Made by a program: the position numbers and the translations under genes. A stretch of DNA of 60,000 nt from Membranipora membranacea (Eukaryota; Bryozoa; Gymnolaemata; Cheilostomatida; Membraniporidae). The stretch is taken from positions 19,036,001 through 19,096,000 of the forward strand of contig OU612065.1 in assembly GCA_914767715.1 (NCBI GenBank), in the 5' to 3' direction. Below are positions 50,113 to 60,000 of this stretch, one piece after another. Position 1 is the stretch's first letter. Every line of letters begins with the position of its first letter. The notes beneath the pieces are model-generated. The model did not search any database. It worked only from the letters and a program-made list of their open reading frames with translations, and was not told the DNA's origin.

Positions 50113-51477
50113 AGTGAGCTGAAGAATGTCGAAATGTCTATGCGCTGTCTGCTGCGGAACCCTGCTCGTAAAATAGAGAACTGTTTAGTCAGTTATTAAT
50201 TTCTGATTCTGAAGCCACAACCTCAAGAGTTCACACAAATAATTCTTTGTTGTTTGTTCGGGATTCAACCCCATGTGAGCTACTGACGTCAGCGATGACC
50301 AGGGTTTAGAGTTACTGGCTATGTATGTCAATGTTGTGTACAATATACCTAGGCCAACTGTGCACATTGCCTGGTATAGATGACATAGCGATGGCATGTG
50401 AAACAGAAACAGCACACAGAAGACAGCCCAAAGCCTACAGTGCTGTCAACTAAGCAAACAATTAGTAGGGAGAGGCATCTTGGATAAGTATTAGATGAAG
50501 TAAGATCTTATTTGCCTGCATTTACTGTGGCTTACATCCTTCTGGTAAGCCAAAGGCAAAAGGAAGCAATGGTATTTTCATACACATTAGACGTTGTCTT
50601 ATTTAAAGTCGTTGGCAGCAGTCGCCAGTTCTCACTGCAAGGGAAGTACTTAGTCAGACAGATAAGTTAATTAACATATACATACATACACAGTATTCAA
50701 TCCCAAAGTTCATAATCAACGCATCCCTTCAAAAACTGATCATGGGCTTTTAACTTCAGATGCCCAAACTTGATCTTGTCAAAACTTATCCTAGGCCACA
50801 GCTCACACTAAAAATCCTACCTTCAGAAATAAATCAGTGTTCCTGAAAGAGACTATCGCTTGATGAAACATCAATCATGCTTATGACTAGCCTCCCTTGA
50901 CATACTTTGTTCATTGGTTTGATAGAACAAAGCCAGTCAAGATGGCTCTGGCTGCCTAACCATACTAGCTGAAAGACATCTCTAGCCATACCAGATTTAC
51001 ATATATATAGTACCAGTTTTATTTGTCCCAGAGAAAGCAAGGTAAAAAGTTGCACAGCCAAGTCCCGGAGGGAGCTGGAGTGTGTTACCGAGCCCCCGGT
51101 GGTGAGCCTTTGGTCAAAATGACATGAGCCGGTTATGTCAAGACGAGACAACATTTATCGCCTTCATAATCAGCTACTTATTTAGGCCAACCTATTGCAT
51201 AGCATAAGCTAAGGCCCTGACTATAGGACATGCCTCTCTACTTTGCCATGTCCAGTATCATTTGACGTTGGCAAAATAAAGTTATGTAAGTCCAAGCATG
51301 GGCCCCTGGGACTTACATGTCTTTACTTTGCCAATCAAGGAGTTAGAAATTGAAAATCCTTAGTGGGATCAACCAAGAAGGTGACCTACTATACTAATAA
51401 CATTACTCCTTAGATCAACAACCCTTGCAATATTTATACTATTGATTATGAAACATGGAGACTAGGAACGTAAGGGG
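50113..51477. other. Intergenic gap upstream of SLC15A4
   Basis: Holds the SLC15A4 5' flank. A tRNA B-box-like piece, GGGGTTGAATCCCG, reads on the minus strand near 50265 without an A box, perhaps a SINE fragment. The minus frame at 50834-51154 has no recognised family and may be repeat-derived. Confidence 0.35.
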
Positions 51478-51748
51478 GGAAGATCAGGGATAGCTCAGTG
51501 CTAGAGGCGTGTGACATAGGATCAAATGGTCCTGGGTTCAAGCCCCACCGGGAGCACTGTTTGTCTAGTATTACCTGACTTGGCTGTCGCGGGCCATTCA
51601 CCCTAGCTGACTTGGAACAATTAACCGATGAGGACTGGCACATGCTCATAGTCTTCAGAATTTGAAGTTGAGCATCACTCGGTACCGAAACGAAAGAGGC
51701 TGATTGAAAGTAGTGGAAACATTATTCATATCATGATCATGATGATCA
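51478..51748 (+). mobile_element. tRNA-derived SINE
   Basis: A tRNA-like head has an A box (GGATAGCTCAGTGCTAGAGG) and a B box (GGTTCAAGCCC) about 34 bases on. Its acceptor arms do not pair. It is followed by about 180 bases of unrelated body and ends in a simple ATCATGATCATGATGATC tail. Head, body and simple tail are the structure of a SINE mobilised by a LINE. Confidence 0.7.
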
Positions 51749-54386
51749 AAACTGAAGCACTGTGACTGTAGGTACTCCTCCCTGGTATGATATCACTTAA
51801 AAACTTCTCACTTTACTACTCAAACATCATGAAGTACTGGCTCGAACCTCACCAGTGAAAATCCTCCTTGATCCCACAGCTTTAGGCAGCTGTCTCAAAA
51901 TATTAGAACACTAGAAACAGGGAGAAATATCAACTAAACTACTAGCTAGTTAAATAATATCCCACATTGTCTTGTTTTGACTTAGTCACACTTTGTATCA
52001 CGTGATCCTCATGTGACAGAATATAGTTGTCGGAACTCATGCTAATTTTTAGAAACCAGGGTGTGGTTGTCCTACCTTGTAATGAAAGGGGACAACCCTT
52101 CATATGATATGTAATACTATACCAGTTGGGGCAGTCAAACGATTGGGACTGCAAACCAAACCCGGGATTTGTATTAAAAATGATATGCAGTCCAGTTTCA
52201 TAAACCAAAATCCCATAATACAGTACAGTATCAAAAAATTGATTTCTGATACTTCGAACATCGTAATATAGTCCTTCCCAGTCAAAAACTCTTCACTCTC
52301 ACTTAGCTGTCATTATGCTGGGTTTCGAACAGCGTTTTATTCAATCTCACTTCTATTTGTCCTCCTATATTTTGAAGCTGTATGCTACCAGTATAATGCA
52401 TTGCATTTCCAAACACTTGCAAGGTCTAGCTGTCATACTTATTTTATTGGTTCAGGTCAGTGTCTAGCTGTCTGCCCTCTCTTTAGGCGCCTTACTTTTG
52501 CTGGTTTACCTGTGCTGCTCCTGATGCTCCTGGGACTACTGTCTCAGCTGATATGGGATTATGTCAATCATTGACTTAATGTCAAATCATTTGATTTGAC
52601 TTAATTGCCATATAACATAACAATTGTGGCGTGCCTTACTCCTGCCATGAATGCTAGGTTGGTTTTTTTAACTTAGATGTTATGCCTCTCTCACTCATAT
52701 TGCCATTGCCACGCTGGTTGAAATATGAGCCTGAAATGTCAGGCGGTAAATTGTACTTAAATATGTTATATTGTTGTGATGTCAAGATATAGGCACACTA
52801 TTTATTTTGATATTTTTCTGAAAGGTTGATTCTGGATATATGTTTTCTGATGATATTCACTCTCTATCATTGATATGAATTCATGGGTCAGTGGTAAAAT
52901 ACACAGCATGGCTATTTGCGAAGTTATTCCATCAGTATACAGCTTTGTGTCAGTAACTGGACCTAGCTCAAGCTCTGGCATCCTCTACGTTTTGCTTTGA
53001 TTGACACCCAAGTAATGACTTTCAAAACCTCAGGCAAGCTGCTTGACAAAAATTTTAGAAGTTGTCGTTGTGGGTAGTTTCCTGGACTCGTGGACCGATC
53101 AAAGATGAGAAATGTTCTCCAGCAACCATACGTAATTGAACATATGCTTGTTCAGGGTCAGAGATGTTGCATATAATCCATATATATCAGTGCTCTTTAT
53201 CATAAACAAACTGCTGCCTCTAGGATTCTTGAATTGATAGTGGGTCGTTGCTGCCAACTATTATTGTGGAAAAGTAGTAGTTTTTGTTGGGGATAAAGAT
53301 GGCTTGGTGGTTTTCAAGAGCCGTAGGCCAGTTGCGCATGGGAGCATGTGAGAGGGGCGCCAGATCACCATACTGGCAGAATTTTGTTAGTATTTATCCC
53401 TAAAACTAAGGACCCTGGAGTATACCTGAAGACATATAACAATCAACAAAAAAGGTTAACACATTGATATAATGTATAAATAGGCATGGCATGAGAGTAG
53501 ATTATCATGCTTTTCGAAAAAAGCAAAAGAGTAGAAAGCTGAATTGGAAAAAGAGCAGCTCTACTCGTAAAAGAGTTCACAGCCATGTAGTGGATATATT
53601 TAAAGTTAACATTTTTGGAAACTAATTTTACAGATTTTGGTTGACAGATTGGTTGACGCTTTACACCTCACATATTTTTGGCAAGGTCATAAAACTTTAC
53701 ACATGAAACATTATTAAAGTTGATGGTCATGTTGAACATCTATCAACAAAAATAACATTCAACCGCTGTTAAATTCCTTGCACACTGAAAACAGAGTATT
53801 AGATCAGTTCACGCAAAGGCCCAAGAAGCAAAGGGGATGGAACAGATTTCCTCTGATATGTTATGTTGAGCATTTCTGCTGGTATTTTCAGATTTCTCTA
53901 GACTATAAATTATTTTTCCATTACCTTCCTGAATTAATGAGTGTGTAGGATTTATCTCTATAAAAATAGTAAATATGCAGTGTTTTCCCTGTCATCCAGC
54001 AAGCACAGAACATTGGAAATTGAGATCCAAGTTAAATATGTCTTTATATTGCAATTAACTGTTACTATATTCTGAAACCTTGAAAACTGTTATGACTTTG
54101 AAATATAATAATACTAAAGAGTAAAAACTTCAAAACAATGCATAACGCAGTACTTTTTGAAAATAAATTGCAAATTCTGTGATAAACTGTGTACGAAATG
54201 ATTTTATTTCGCTGTAAAATCTTCATACTTTCTCATGATAAATAACACTCGATTTGATACTATTTGCATTGTAAACCCAAACTTAAAAATATAATGAAAA
54301 TATGTTTTAATTTTAGTAGCAAACATGAATTCTATCTCAAAAAAATAAAAATGAACATTACACAGGCGAACCACGTTGTACTAACT
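51749..54386. other. Gene-free stretch
   Basis: I see no exon, RNA gene or clear repeat on either strand. Open frames are short, and their composition follows the AT-rich background. Confidence 0.4.
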
Positions 54387-54392
54387 TTTATT
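54387..54392 (-). terminator. Candidate poly(A) signal of the GPCR gene
   Basis: AATAAA on the minus strand (TTTATT on plus), about 41 bases after the receptor's stop codon. It supports a short 3' UTR. Confidence 0.6.
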
Positions 54393-54432
54393 GGAAAAAA
54401 TAGAATCTGAAAACACCCGGTGTTGGAACTTT

Positions 54433-55371
54433 TTAGCTTGGATTGTCTGCCAAGCTAACTGTAATGTTGCAAGGGTGGCAACACATTTGGACACGAAACA
54501 CTTCTTTCATCTTTAGCCGGTAAGGTTTTGTAGTTTTTAGGAAAGCCAAGTTGTTCAGGACACTATATACCACATTTATTATAATCATCAGGGGCTTTAT
54601 CGAGCTTGTTTGCATCAAGAGGCTTGTTGATCCTACGATTGTCAGGATTAGTGTATATACAAAGTAGAGAATCGCTGATAAGCACACATAGTTGGTGGCA
54701 GCTCTTTGCTGTACAGTTGCTTCTGTTTGTGTCTGCCGTAAATAACGTCTGTATTCGGAGAAAAACAGCAGGCTGAAAATAGTGATGAGCAATGCTGCCC
54801 CTATGTAGGGGACCATCAGAGGTAGACAGAACAGAAGATAGTCGCCGCTACAGAATAAATAACCCAACCCGGCATCAAAGCATTGTGTGCTGTGGCTGAT
54901 TCCTGCGTGCATACCGAGGAAGGCGATCGTGCATACAGTAGCCAATGCAAGCCATATTGGGTATCTCTTCACAAAAAGACTTGAGATGTAGAAAAATGGC
55001 CTTGACAAAAGTAGCCAGCGATCCACAACAGAAAACAGGAGTGCTATGTACCTCAGAAGTACCATGCAAAATGCTATATGCGTAACTACGAGAGCTGCAG
55101 CAAAGTGCTGCAATACAAACTCTCTGATCTGGCATAAATGTCCCGCAATTGCGATGACAGACATAAGAATGTCGAGCACATTGGCATAGTACAAAGTTAC
55201 GAGAAAAACGTTCTGCTCCTTCTCGGCCTTCTTGAGAAGAGATATAATGTAGATATGAATAATTGTAGCAAGAGCAGAAATGATATCCAGAGAAATGGAG
55301 AACAACTCTACATATGTGTTCATGCATAATTCCTCATCGTTACATATCAGCAGCGTGGTACTGTTCTTCAT
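54433..55371 (-). CDS. Orphan rhodopsin-family-like GPCR, single exon
   Basis: 312-residue seven-pass membrane protein in one exon. Membrane segments at about 22-46, 57-79, 88-120, 138-158, 180-205, 225-250 and 260-285. Asp in TM2 (ANVLDILMSVIA) fits class A. The TM3 end reads SVVDRWLLLSRP, so DRW replaces DRY. A Cys before TM3 (GHLCQIREF) and one in the second outer loop (STQCFDAG) could form the usual disulphide. TM7 has NVVYSVLNNLAFLKTTKPYR in place of NPxxY, followed by a short helix-8-like segment and a Cys-rich tail (QMCCHPC) suited to palmitoylation. An N-glycosylation site (NST) lies at residue 3. The ligand is unknown. A single coding exon and a nearby poly(A) signal suggest a retrogene or an intronless receptor family. 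Confidence 0.85.
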   Translation of the reverse strand: MKNSTTLLICNDEELCMNTYVELFSISLDIISALATIIHIYIISLLKKAEKEQNVFLVTLYYANVLDILMSVIAIAGHLCQIREFVLQHFAAALVVTHIAFCMVLLRYIALLFSVVDRWLLLSRPFFYISSLFVKRYPIWLALATVCTIAFLGMHAGISHSTQCFDAGLGYLFCSGDYLLFCLPLMVPYIGAALLITIFSLLFFSEYRRYLRQTQTEATVQQRAATNYVCLSAILYFVYTLILTIVGSTSLLMQTSSIKPLMIIINVVYSVLNNLAFLKTTKPYRLKMKEVFRVQMCCHPCNITVSLADNPS

Positions 55372-55409
55372 ACTCTATATCTTATGCTAACGAGTAGTTG
55401 CTTGCAGTT

Positions 55410-55453
55410 GTTTTGGTGTCGTTTTGGTGTCGTTTTGATGTCGTTTTAATGTT
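55410..55453. repeat. 11-bp minisatellite upstream of the GPCR
   Basis: About four copies of GTTTTGGTGTC, the later ones diverged (GTTTTGATGTC, GTTTTAATGTT), 39 bases upstream of the receptor's ATG on the minus strand, probably in its 5' UTR or promoter. Confidence 0.85.
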
Positions 55454-57379
55454 GTTTCTGAGTAGGTGCATGAGCCTCTCTTTTTTTTCTCGTAAACTTT
55501 GCTGCACTTCCCTTGGTTATGAAACCTGATCGTGGAGCTGGCATCCTATCGTAAATTTAATGACTGTGTTTCATTATCCTGGCCATGCTCTATAAATATC
55601 AACAGAAATAATCGAATCATTACATTCATTCTAATTTGCGCTAATAAAATTACAAATCAAGGTCGTCACCAGATATTGTGTCTATTTTAATTTAGTGATA
55701 TAAATAATATTTTCTTGATTACACATCTGACCAGAGTGACACGTAGTGAGACATATTTCAAAATTTTCAATATTTTCAAAACTAAATGATTGTGTGTAAA
55801 ATATGTATCCACAGTCCAATCCTGCGATGATAATGTGTGCAGTGATTTACTTCAGCTGTCTCAGATGTTTGGACTACTAAAAAAATTATTCAATTTCATT
55901 CCTTCTTTCTTCACACGGCCTCATTTGTCATGATACATTGATCGATGAATATAATAAAGTTTATATATAAAGATAAAGTTCAGATAACATTCAGAGTATG
56001 ACTAGATCAAGTTTGATCCATTTTTCTCTCCTTGAATTGCCCCCCTCTGCAGACACGCCAGCGTGTCAGTAGAGGGGGGCAATTCAAGGAGGGAAAAATG
56101 GATCAAACTTGATCTAGATTCTAGAATATGACAGGGACTATCACAAGAACGTCCTATAAGAAAGTCATGGTTTATAAGTTTAATAGTCTTGGTTTGCTGT
56201 GATGATGGTTAGAAAACTGTACTCACTGTTCGTTATGGACATGTTGCATCCCTTTAGTGGGATAAAATACTGACTATCTCTGAATTAGTCATGTAAATTT
56301 AGCTGTGATTTATTTCTGTAGCATGTCAAAACACACATTTATGCTCTGAACTGATTATTTTTTCGCTAAATTTATCACAAATAATTACGTGAAACTCTTG
56401 GCTGAAATTGCAAGCTATAGCAAATGTAAAACAAGTGCTAGGTAAATGGATAAGATTCATAAAATCAAAATCTTTACCGAGGAAATTATCGGGAAATTAT
56501 TAGGAAATGAATTACTGGTATCAGAGAGATTTCATTCTGTTCCACTTCCATTCAGTTCTCCCTGCTGGTAATTACTGTAGCTGATTTCATTATATTTTAT
56601 GTCATAGAATGATTTTCCCCTTTTTCCTATGGCTGATTTGAAAAATATTCCCATCGAAAGTAAGTTATGTCAGAAAAATAGAATGACTGCTACCAAAGTT
56701 GGACGTTTATAGTAGTTTCTGCCATAATATCTTTAAGTTTTCAGGTTTCAGCAAAAGAAGCAGTCTGCCATATGAGGGAAATGTTTTCGCTCTTGGCTCG
56801 AGGCAGTAATAGGAAAAGCAATTTGACAGCAAGGGCAATGATATTGTATTCAGGCGTATCATGAGTATCTACATAACAGCAAGATCATTTTTTCTGCTCG
56901 GTGATCACTAGCTTGCATATTTCTAGGTTATGAAAATAAAATCATAAACCATGGAAAAGGGAAAGGGAGCTCACAGCACTCAAACCACAAACCGAAGAGA
57001 TGTTATTTATATAAATAAACAATTACATACAGGTACACGCAGTATTCATCTTTACTGTTCAGATGCTAAAGTTATTGATGAGTGTGTTTACGATGGTGAA
57101 ACCTAATGTAAGTTCCTTTTACCTTATTCAGAATTGTAGAACGACATTTAATATCCCCTAAGAGCATATCGCCAGCGAATGGTCATATTTTTAAGCTTGA
57201 TATAATGGTTCATTTTTGTAATAAATACAATGCTATCACTTAATATTTGCTATCATTGATTCAACTTTTTGGTATTTATTATCACTAGGCTACACTCCTT
57301 GGGCCTAATTCAGCTCAATCTGGGCAGTGCTGTGTCAATGATTGCTCCATCGGAGCTCTGAAAGCCTTGCAGGCGTATG
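55454..57379. other. Gene-free stretch with one foldback element
   Basis: Apart from the foldback at 56002-56117, no gene is recognised. A stretch at about 57061-57105 has an acceptor-like and a donor-like edge (CTGTTCAG and AATGTAAGT) and an open 15-codon frame, too short to assign. Confidence 0.35.
56002..56117. mobile_element. 116-bp foldback element
   Basis: Arms of about 47 bases are near-perfect inverted copies: CTAGATCAAGTTTGATCC at the left and GGATCAAACTTGATCTAG at the right, with CTTGAATTGCCCCCCTCT paired to AGAGGGGGGCAATTCAAG. The centre is GCAGACACGCCAGCGTGTCA. TA lies at both ends, consistent with a TA target duplication. Confidence 0.85.
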
Positions 57380-57450
57380 GCTGTATGGCTGAGCGGTAAG
57401 ATCCAAAGGTTTGTTACTAGGAGACTTGAGTACGCTTCCCCTAGCGTGGG
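57380..57450 (+). repeat. tRNA-like head, probably a SINE fragment
   Basis: TATGGCTGAGCGGTAAG resembles the D-arm/A box of a class II tRNA, and GAGTACGCTTCCCC a poor B box. The anticodon arm and acceptor do not fold convincingly. Confidence 0.35.
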
Positions 57451-57561
57451 GCTTATTACAAATATACCAAAACTGCTATCTGATTTTTCCTAACTGAGAT
57501 CGACAAGACTATCGAAAATCAATCGTTACTTAATAGAACTAGGAGAGATATTATAGAGTGA

Positions 57562-57759
57562 ATGAGTGAAGAATCTATGAGCGAGTTTGCATGCTTGGAA
57601 GACCAAAATAATGAGGATTTAAGGCAAAGTGGTAGCGAGGAAATCCCTACTCATCCTATCAAAGTTCCCTGCTTGAATGTGGATGATTTTGTGGCTCAGG
57701 AGCCACCCCGGATGTACATTGAAACCGTGGAGTGCAAGAAAGCTGCAGTATTTATCTAG
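57562..57759 (+). CDS. Small open frame, unknown
   Basis: A 65-codon frame (begins MSEESMSEFACLEDQNNEDL, ends CKKAAVFI) with acidic, non-repetitive composition unlike the surrounding AT-rich noise. An in-frame TGA directly precedes the ATG. There is no family match, membrane segment or signal peptide. It could be a terminal exon or chance. Confidence 0.25.
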   Translation: MSEESMSEFACLEDQNNEDLRQSGSEEIPTHPIKVPCLNVDDFVAQEPPRMYIETVECKKAAVFI

Positions 57760-59590
57760 CATTTTGCAAACACAACCTGCTCTGACTGCACACTCTTTGT
57801 TCGTACAATCCCATGTTTAATCAGGAAAATAATACTATTTTTTCTCTACAATTTGACATGCTTTTGAATTTACAACTGATAGGAGTTTTGTCCTCTTCGC
57901 AATTATCCTCTGTAAATCGAGTCAAAATCATGAACACGAATAAAAAAAATGACATATATTTTATTGCCGCCGACTAATGTAACTGGACAGGAAAGGAAAC
58001 ATAGAACATACATGCTCACTTAACAATTAGTATTATTATGTTGAACCACCATCTCCTTTTCAAGTCATAGAATGACCATAATTGCTTACCTATCGCTCCA
58101 TACCTGCTCAGACTTGTGTGTACTATGGGATATAGTCCGACGACGTAATCGCCATCTTTCTTGTCAATGTCATGTAACTTGATATGGCAAAATAAGTGAG
58201 ACTGAAATGTCCTTGTAGATTATAACAAAAAATGTTGGGAGCCTAACAAATTTGATAATCAGAGATATCATAGTCAAAATGTTTATTTATGTCTGTTTAA
58301 TGGAGTTTAATATATATCATTTATAGTTTAGGATAAGGTTCATTGTCATTAACATAGCATTTTTTATTTATGTGACAGTGGCTTGTACGTCAATGCTAAC
58401 AACTTTGACAGCAATGTGAATGTCAACTGCGAATGTTAACAACTTTGACAACATTTTTAGGGTTCTGGAAGTTTCATCCGCGATGAAACTGATTTTCCGC
58501 CTTTCCGCGTTTTCCAGAGCCCGACATTTATATGATTTCAAATCTGCCAGTATTTTTTATCCTTACAAAAATAGACGGGACTATTAAACCGATTGTTGAC
58601 TTTCAGGTCAAACAATGGCTACACTATATATTTCTTTCTAATAAAGGCCAAATTCAATTTATTTTGCCTGAGTAGATGGGTTATTTTGCCTAAAAATTGC
58701 TGGGTTACAGTGGCATGTCATCCGTTACCCTGTGTTTATTCGAAAATATCAATTTAGACTGTTTCTACTTATGACTTATGACAAGGCAAGGTTTTTTGAA
58801 TGTGTCTTGTTGCCCATAGTTAGATTGTCTGTAGCCACGTCAGAATAGTCAGGTACTCACAATTCTGAGTGTATATAAATAGATATATGTCTAGAATTGC
58901 TGGTTCATATACAACTGGAGCTATATTAAATTATAATGCTTGTCGCTGCAGAACAGAATGCATAGATGACATGACCCTCATTTCTTTCATGTGCTTAGGG
59001 GCTTGTGCTCAACCTCTTCGAGATTTAGAAAAATAAACTGTTACTATCCAACGTCATGTATCTAATTCAAATTGTTAAAAGAAGTTTTGTTCGAGGATTC
59101 AGTAAAAAGAAACCACCAAGTGTTTACTGTTGTCAGGCTGGAGCAAAGTGTGGACAAATACTCTTCCTGACACCATGTATCGGTGTATTGGGCAAAGTCT
59201 TGATTTGAAAAGTTCGAGGTTGTCTAAGTCTGAGATTAATAATTAGTAGGATCAGCATTCAGATCAAACAGCAGCATGATGGGTCAGTAAGCAGTATCAT
59301 TTACCTGAGCAGCAACTGTGAGCAGGGCAGGACTTTCTGAAAACGGGAGTAAGAAGAATCAAGGATTACTGGATTTGGCAGTCTTACGTTTCCCAAACAA
59401 TCATAACCAAAATTTTATTTTTATTGGCCAAGTCAACCAACCATTTGAAGTTCAGTCCCCTTTATTGCTAAGAAAAAACGGAAGAGGTTTACACACACGA
59501 GGGTGCCATTCTCAATTACATGGGAACAATTACATGGGAAGTAACTGGGTGCACCTGCATAATAGGATGTATATCAGATAATAGTAATAT
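57760..59590. other. Gene-free stretch
   Basis: I see nothing assignable. The plus frame at 59318-59581 has no family match. Confidence 0.35.
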
Positions 59591-59594
59591 GTAA

Positions 59595-60000
59595 ATGTAA
59601 ATGACTAGATCTTCTTTAAATCCATCCAAAACTCAAGAAATGCTTGTGTGTACCAAAAGAGATAAACCAGACAGTACAACTCTGCAATTAGATGGTATAG
59701 AAATTGAATTGCGTGGGAGTTTTAATTGATAATATATTACGTTTTGAGTTTCATGTTTATAATCTTGTTACTAAAGCCTCTCAGAGGATGCATATTGTAA
59801 AACCTTTTATCACACTAGTACCAAACTTGACTCATCAATGCTATTTGTAAGTTTTATTATTTCTATTCTCACATACTGTCTGCCTATTTTGTATACTTCC
59901 ATTAATGCTAAAGACAAGAAAAGACTGAGAAAGTTTTTCAAAGACGCTAACTGACAGATGAAAAACATAAGTGATGTTGATAGCATTATAGATAATCGAA
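59595..60000 (+). mobile_element. Non-LTR retrotransposon fragment, broken, runs off the window
   Basis: The C-terminal part of a CR1-like reverse transcriptase in at least three frames: SLNPSKTQEMLVCTK near 59615, then GVLIDNILRFEFHVYNLVTK near 59720, then SFIISILTYCLPILYTSINA near 59850 and KRLRKFFKDA near 59925. Frameshifts near 59,705 and 59,848 and a TGA near 59,950 break it. It is not close to either LINE at 9-15 kb. Confidence 0.75.

Noticed and set aside
50834-51154. Minus-strand 106-residue frame (SSLRDLAVQLFTLLSLGQ...)
   Set aside because: Looks like read-through of a repeat-derived stretch; no family recognised and no splice support.
51478-51560. Functional tRNA gene
   Set aside because: A and B boxes are present, but acceptor and anticodon arms do not pair and a SINE body follows.
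54875-55327. 150-residue minus-strand frame
   Set aside because: Out-of-frame shadow of the GPCR.
1-60000. CRISPR arrays, operons, riboswitches
   Set aside because: No regularly spaced repeats and no prokaryotic gene layout; the window is plainly spliced animal DNA.

Overview
This window is animal nuclear DNA. It is AT-rich and carries spliced genes with GT-AG introns, most of them a few hundred to about 2,000 bases long, set among decayed transposable elements. The gene set (an ESRP/Fusilli splicing regulator, a NFAT5-type Rel factor, a C-type lectin receptor, MPV17L2, a SLC15A4-type transporter and a rhodopsin-like receptor) is metazoan, and the intron sizes and gene density suggest an invertebrate. 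I cannot fix the phylum; a non-vertebrate deuterostome such as an ascidian is one possibility, offered only as a guess. No operons, CRISPR arrays or prokaryotic features are present.

Layout. 1-8,413 (minus): the 5' eight coding exons of an ESRP homologue whose remainder lies left of the window. 9,200-15,480: a transposon-rich gap holding a near-intact non-LTR retrotransposon, an older CR1/L2-like remnant with a TTAA-flanked MITE inside it, tRNA-derived SINE heads and tiny foldback elements. 17,041-29,550 (plus): a complete NFAT5-like gene with 13 phase-consistent coding exons and a second possible first exon. 31,567-37,064 (minus): a type I membrane receptor with two C-type lectin domains and two phase-compatible cytoplasmic tail exons. 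37,672-38,661 (minus): MPV17L2-like. 40,730-43,089 (minus): a tandem pair of CD225/dispanin-like two-pass proteins, the second truncated. 43,910-50,112 (minus): a complete SLC15A4-type proton/peptide-histidine transporter in eight exons. 54,433-55,371 (minus): a single-exon orphan GPCR. 55,400-60,000: mostly gene-free, with a foldback element, a tRNA-like head and a broken reverse-transcriptase fragment at the right edge.

How the genes relate. They do not form one pathway. NFAT5, lectin receptors, SLC15A4 and CD225 proteins all have known roles in animal innate defence or endolysosomal biology, so 17-50 kb looks like a neighbourhood with an immune flavour, but that link is inference. The exon models were built by hand. 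The strongest evidence for each is that all internal splice phases agree and that the joined protein matches its family across exon borders.
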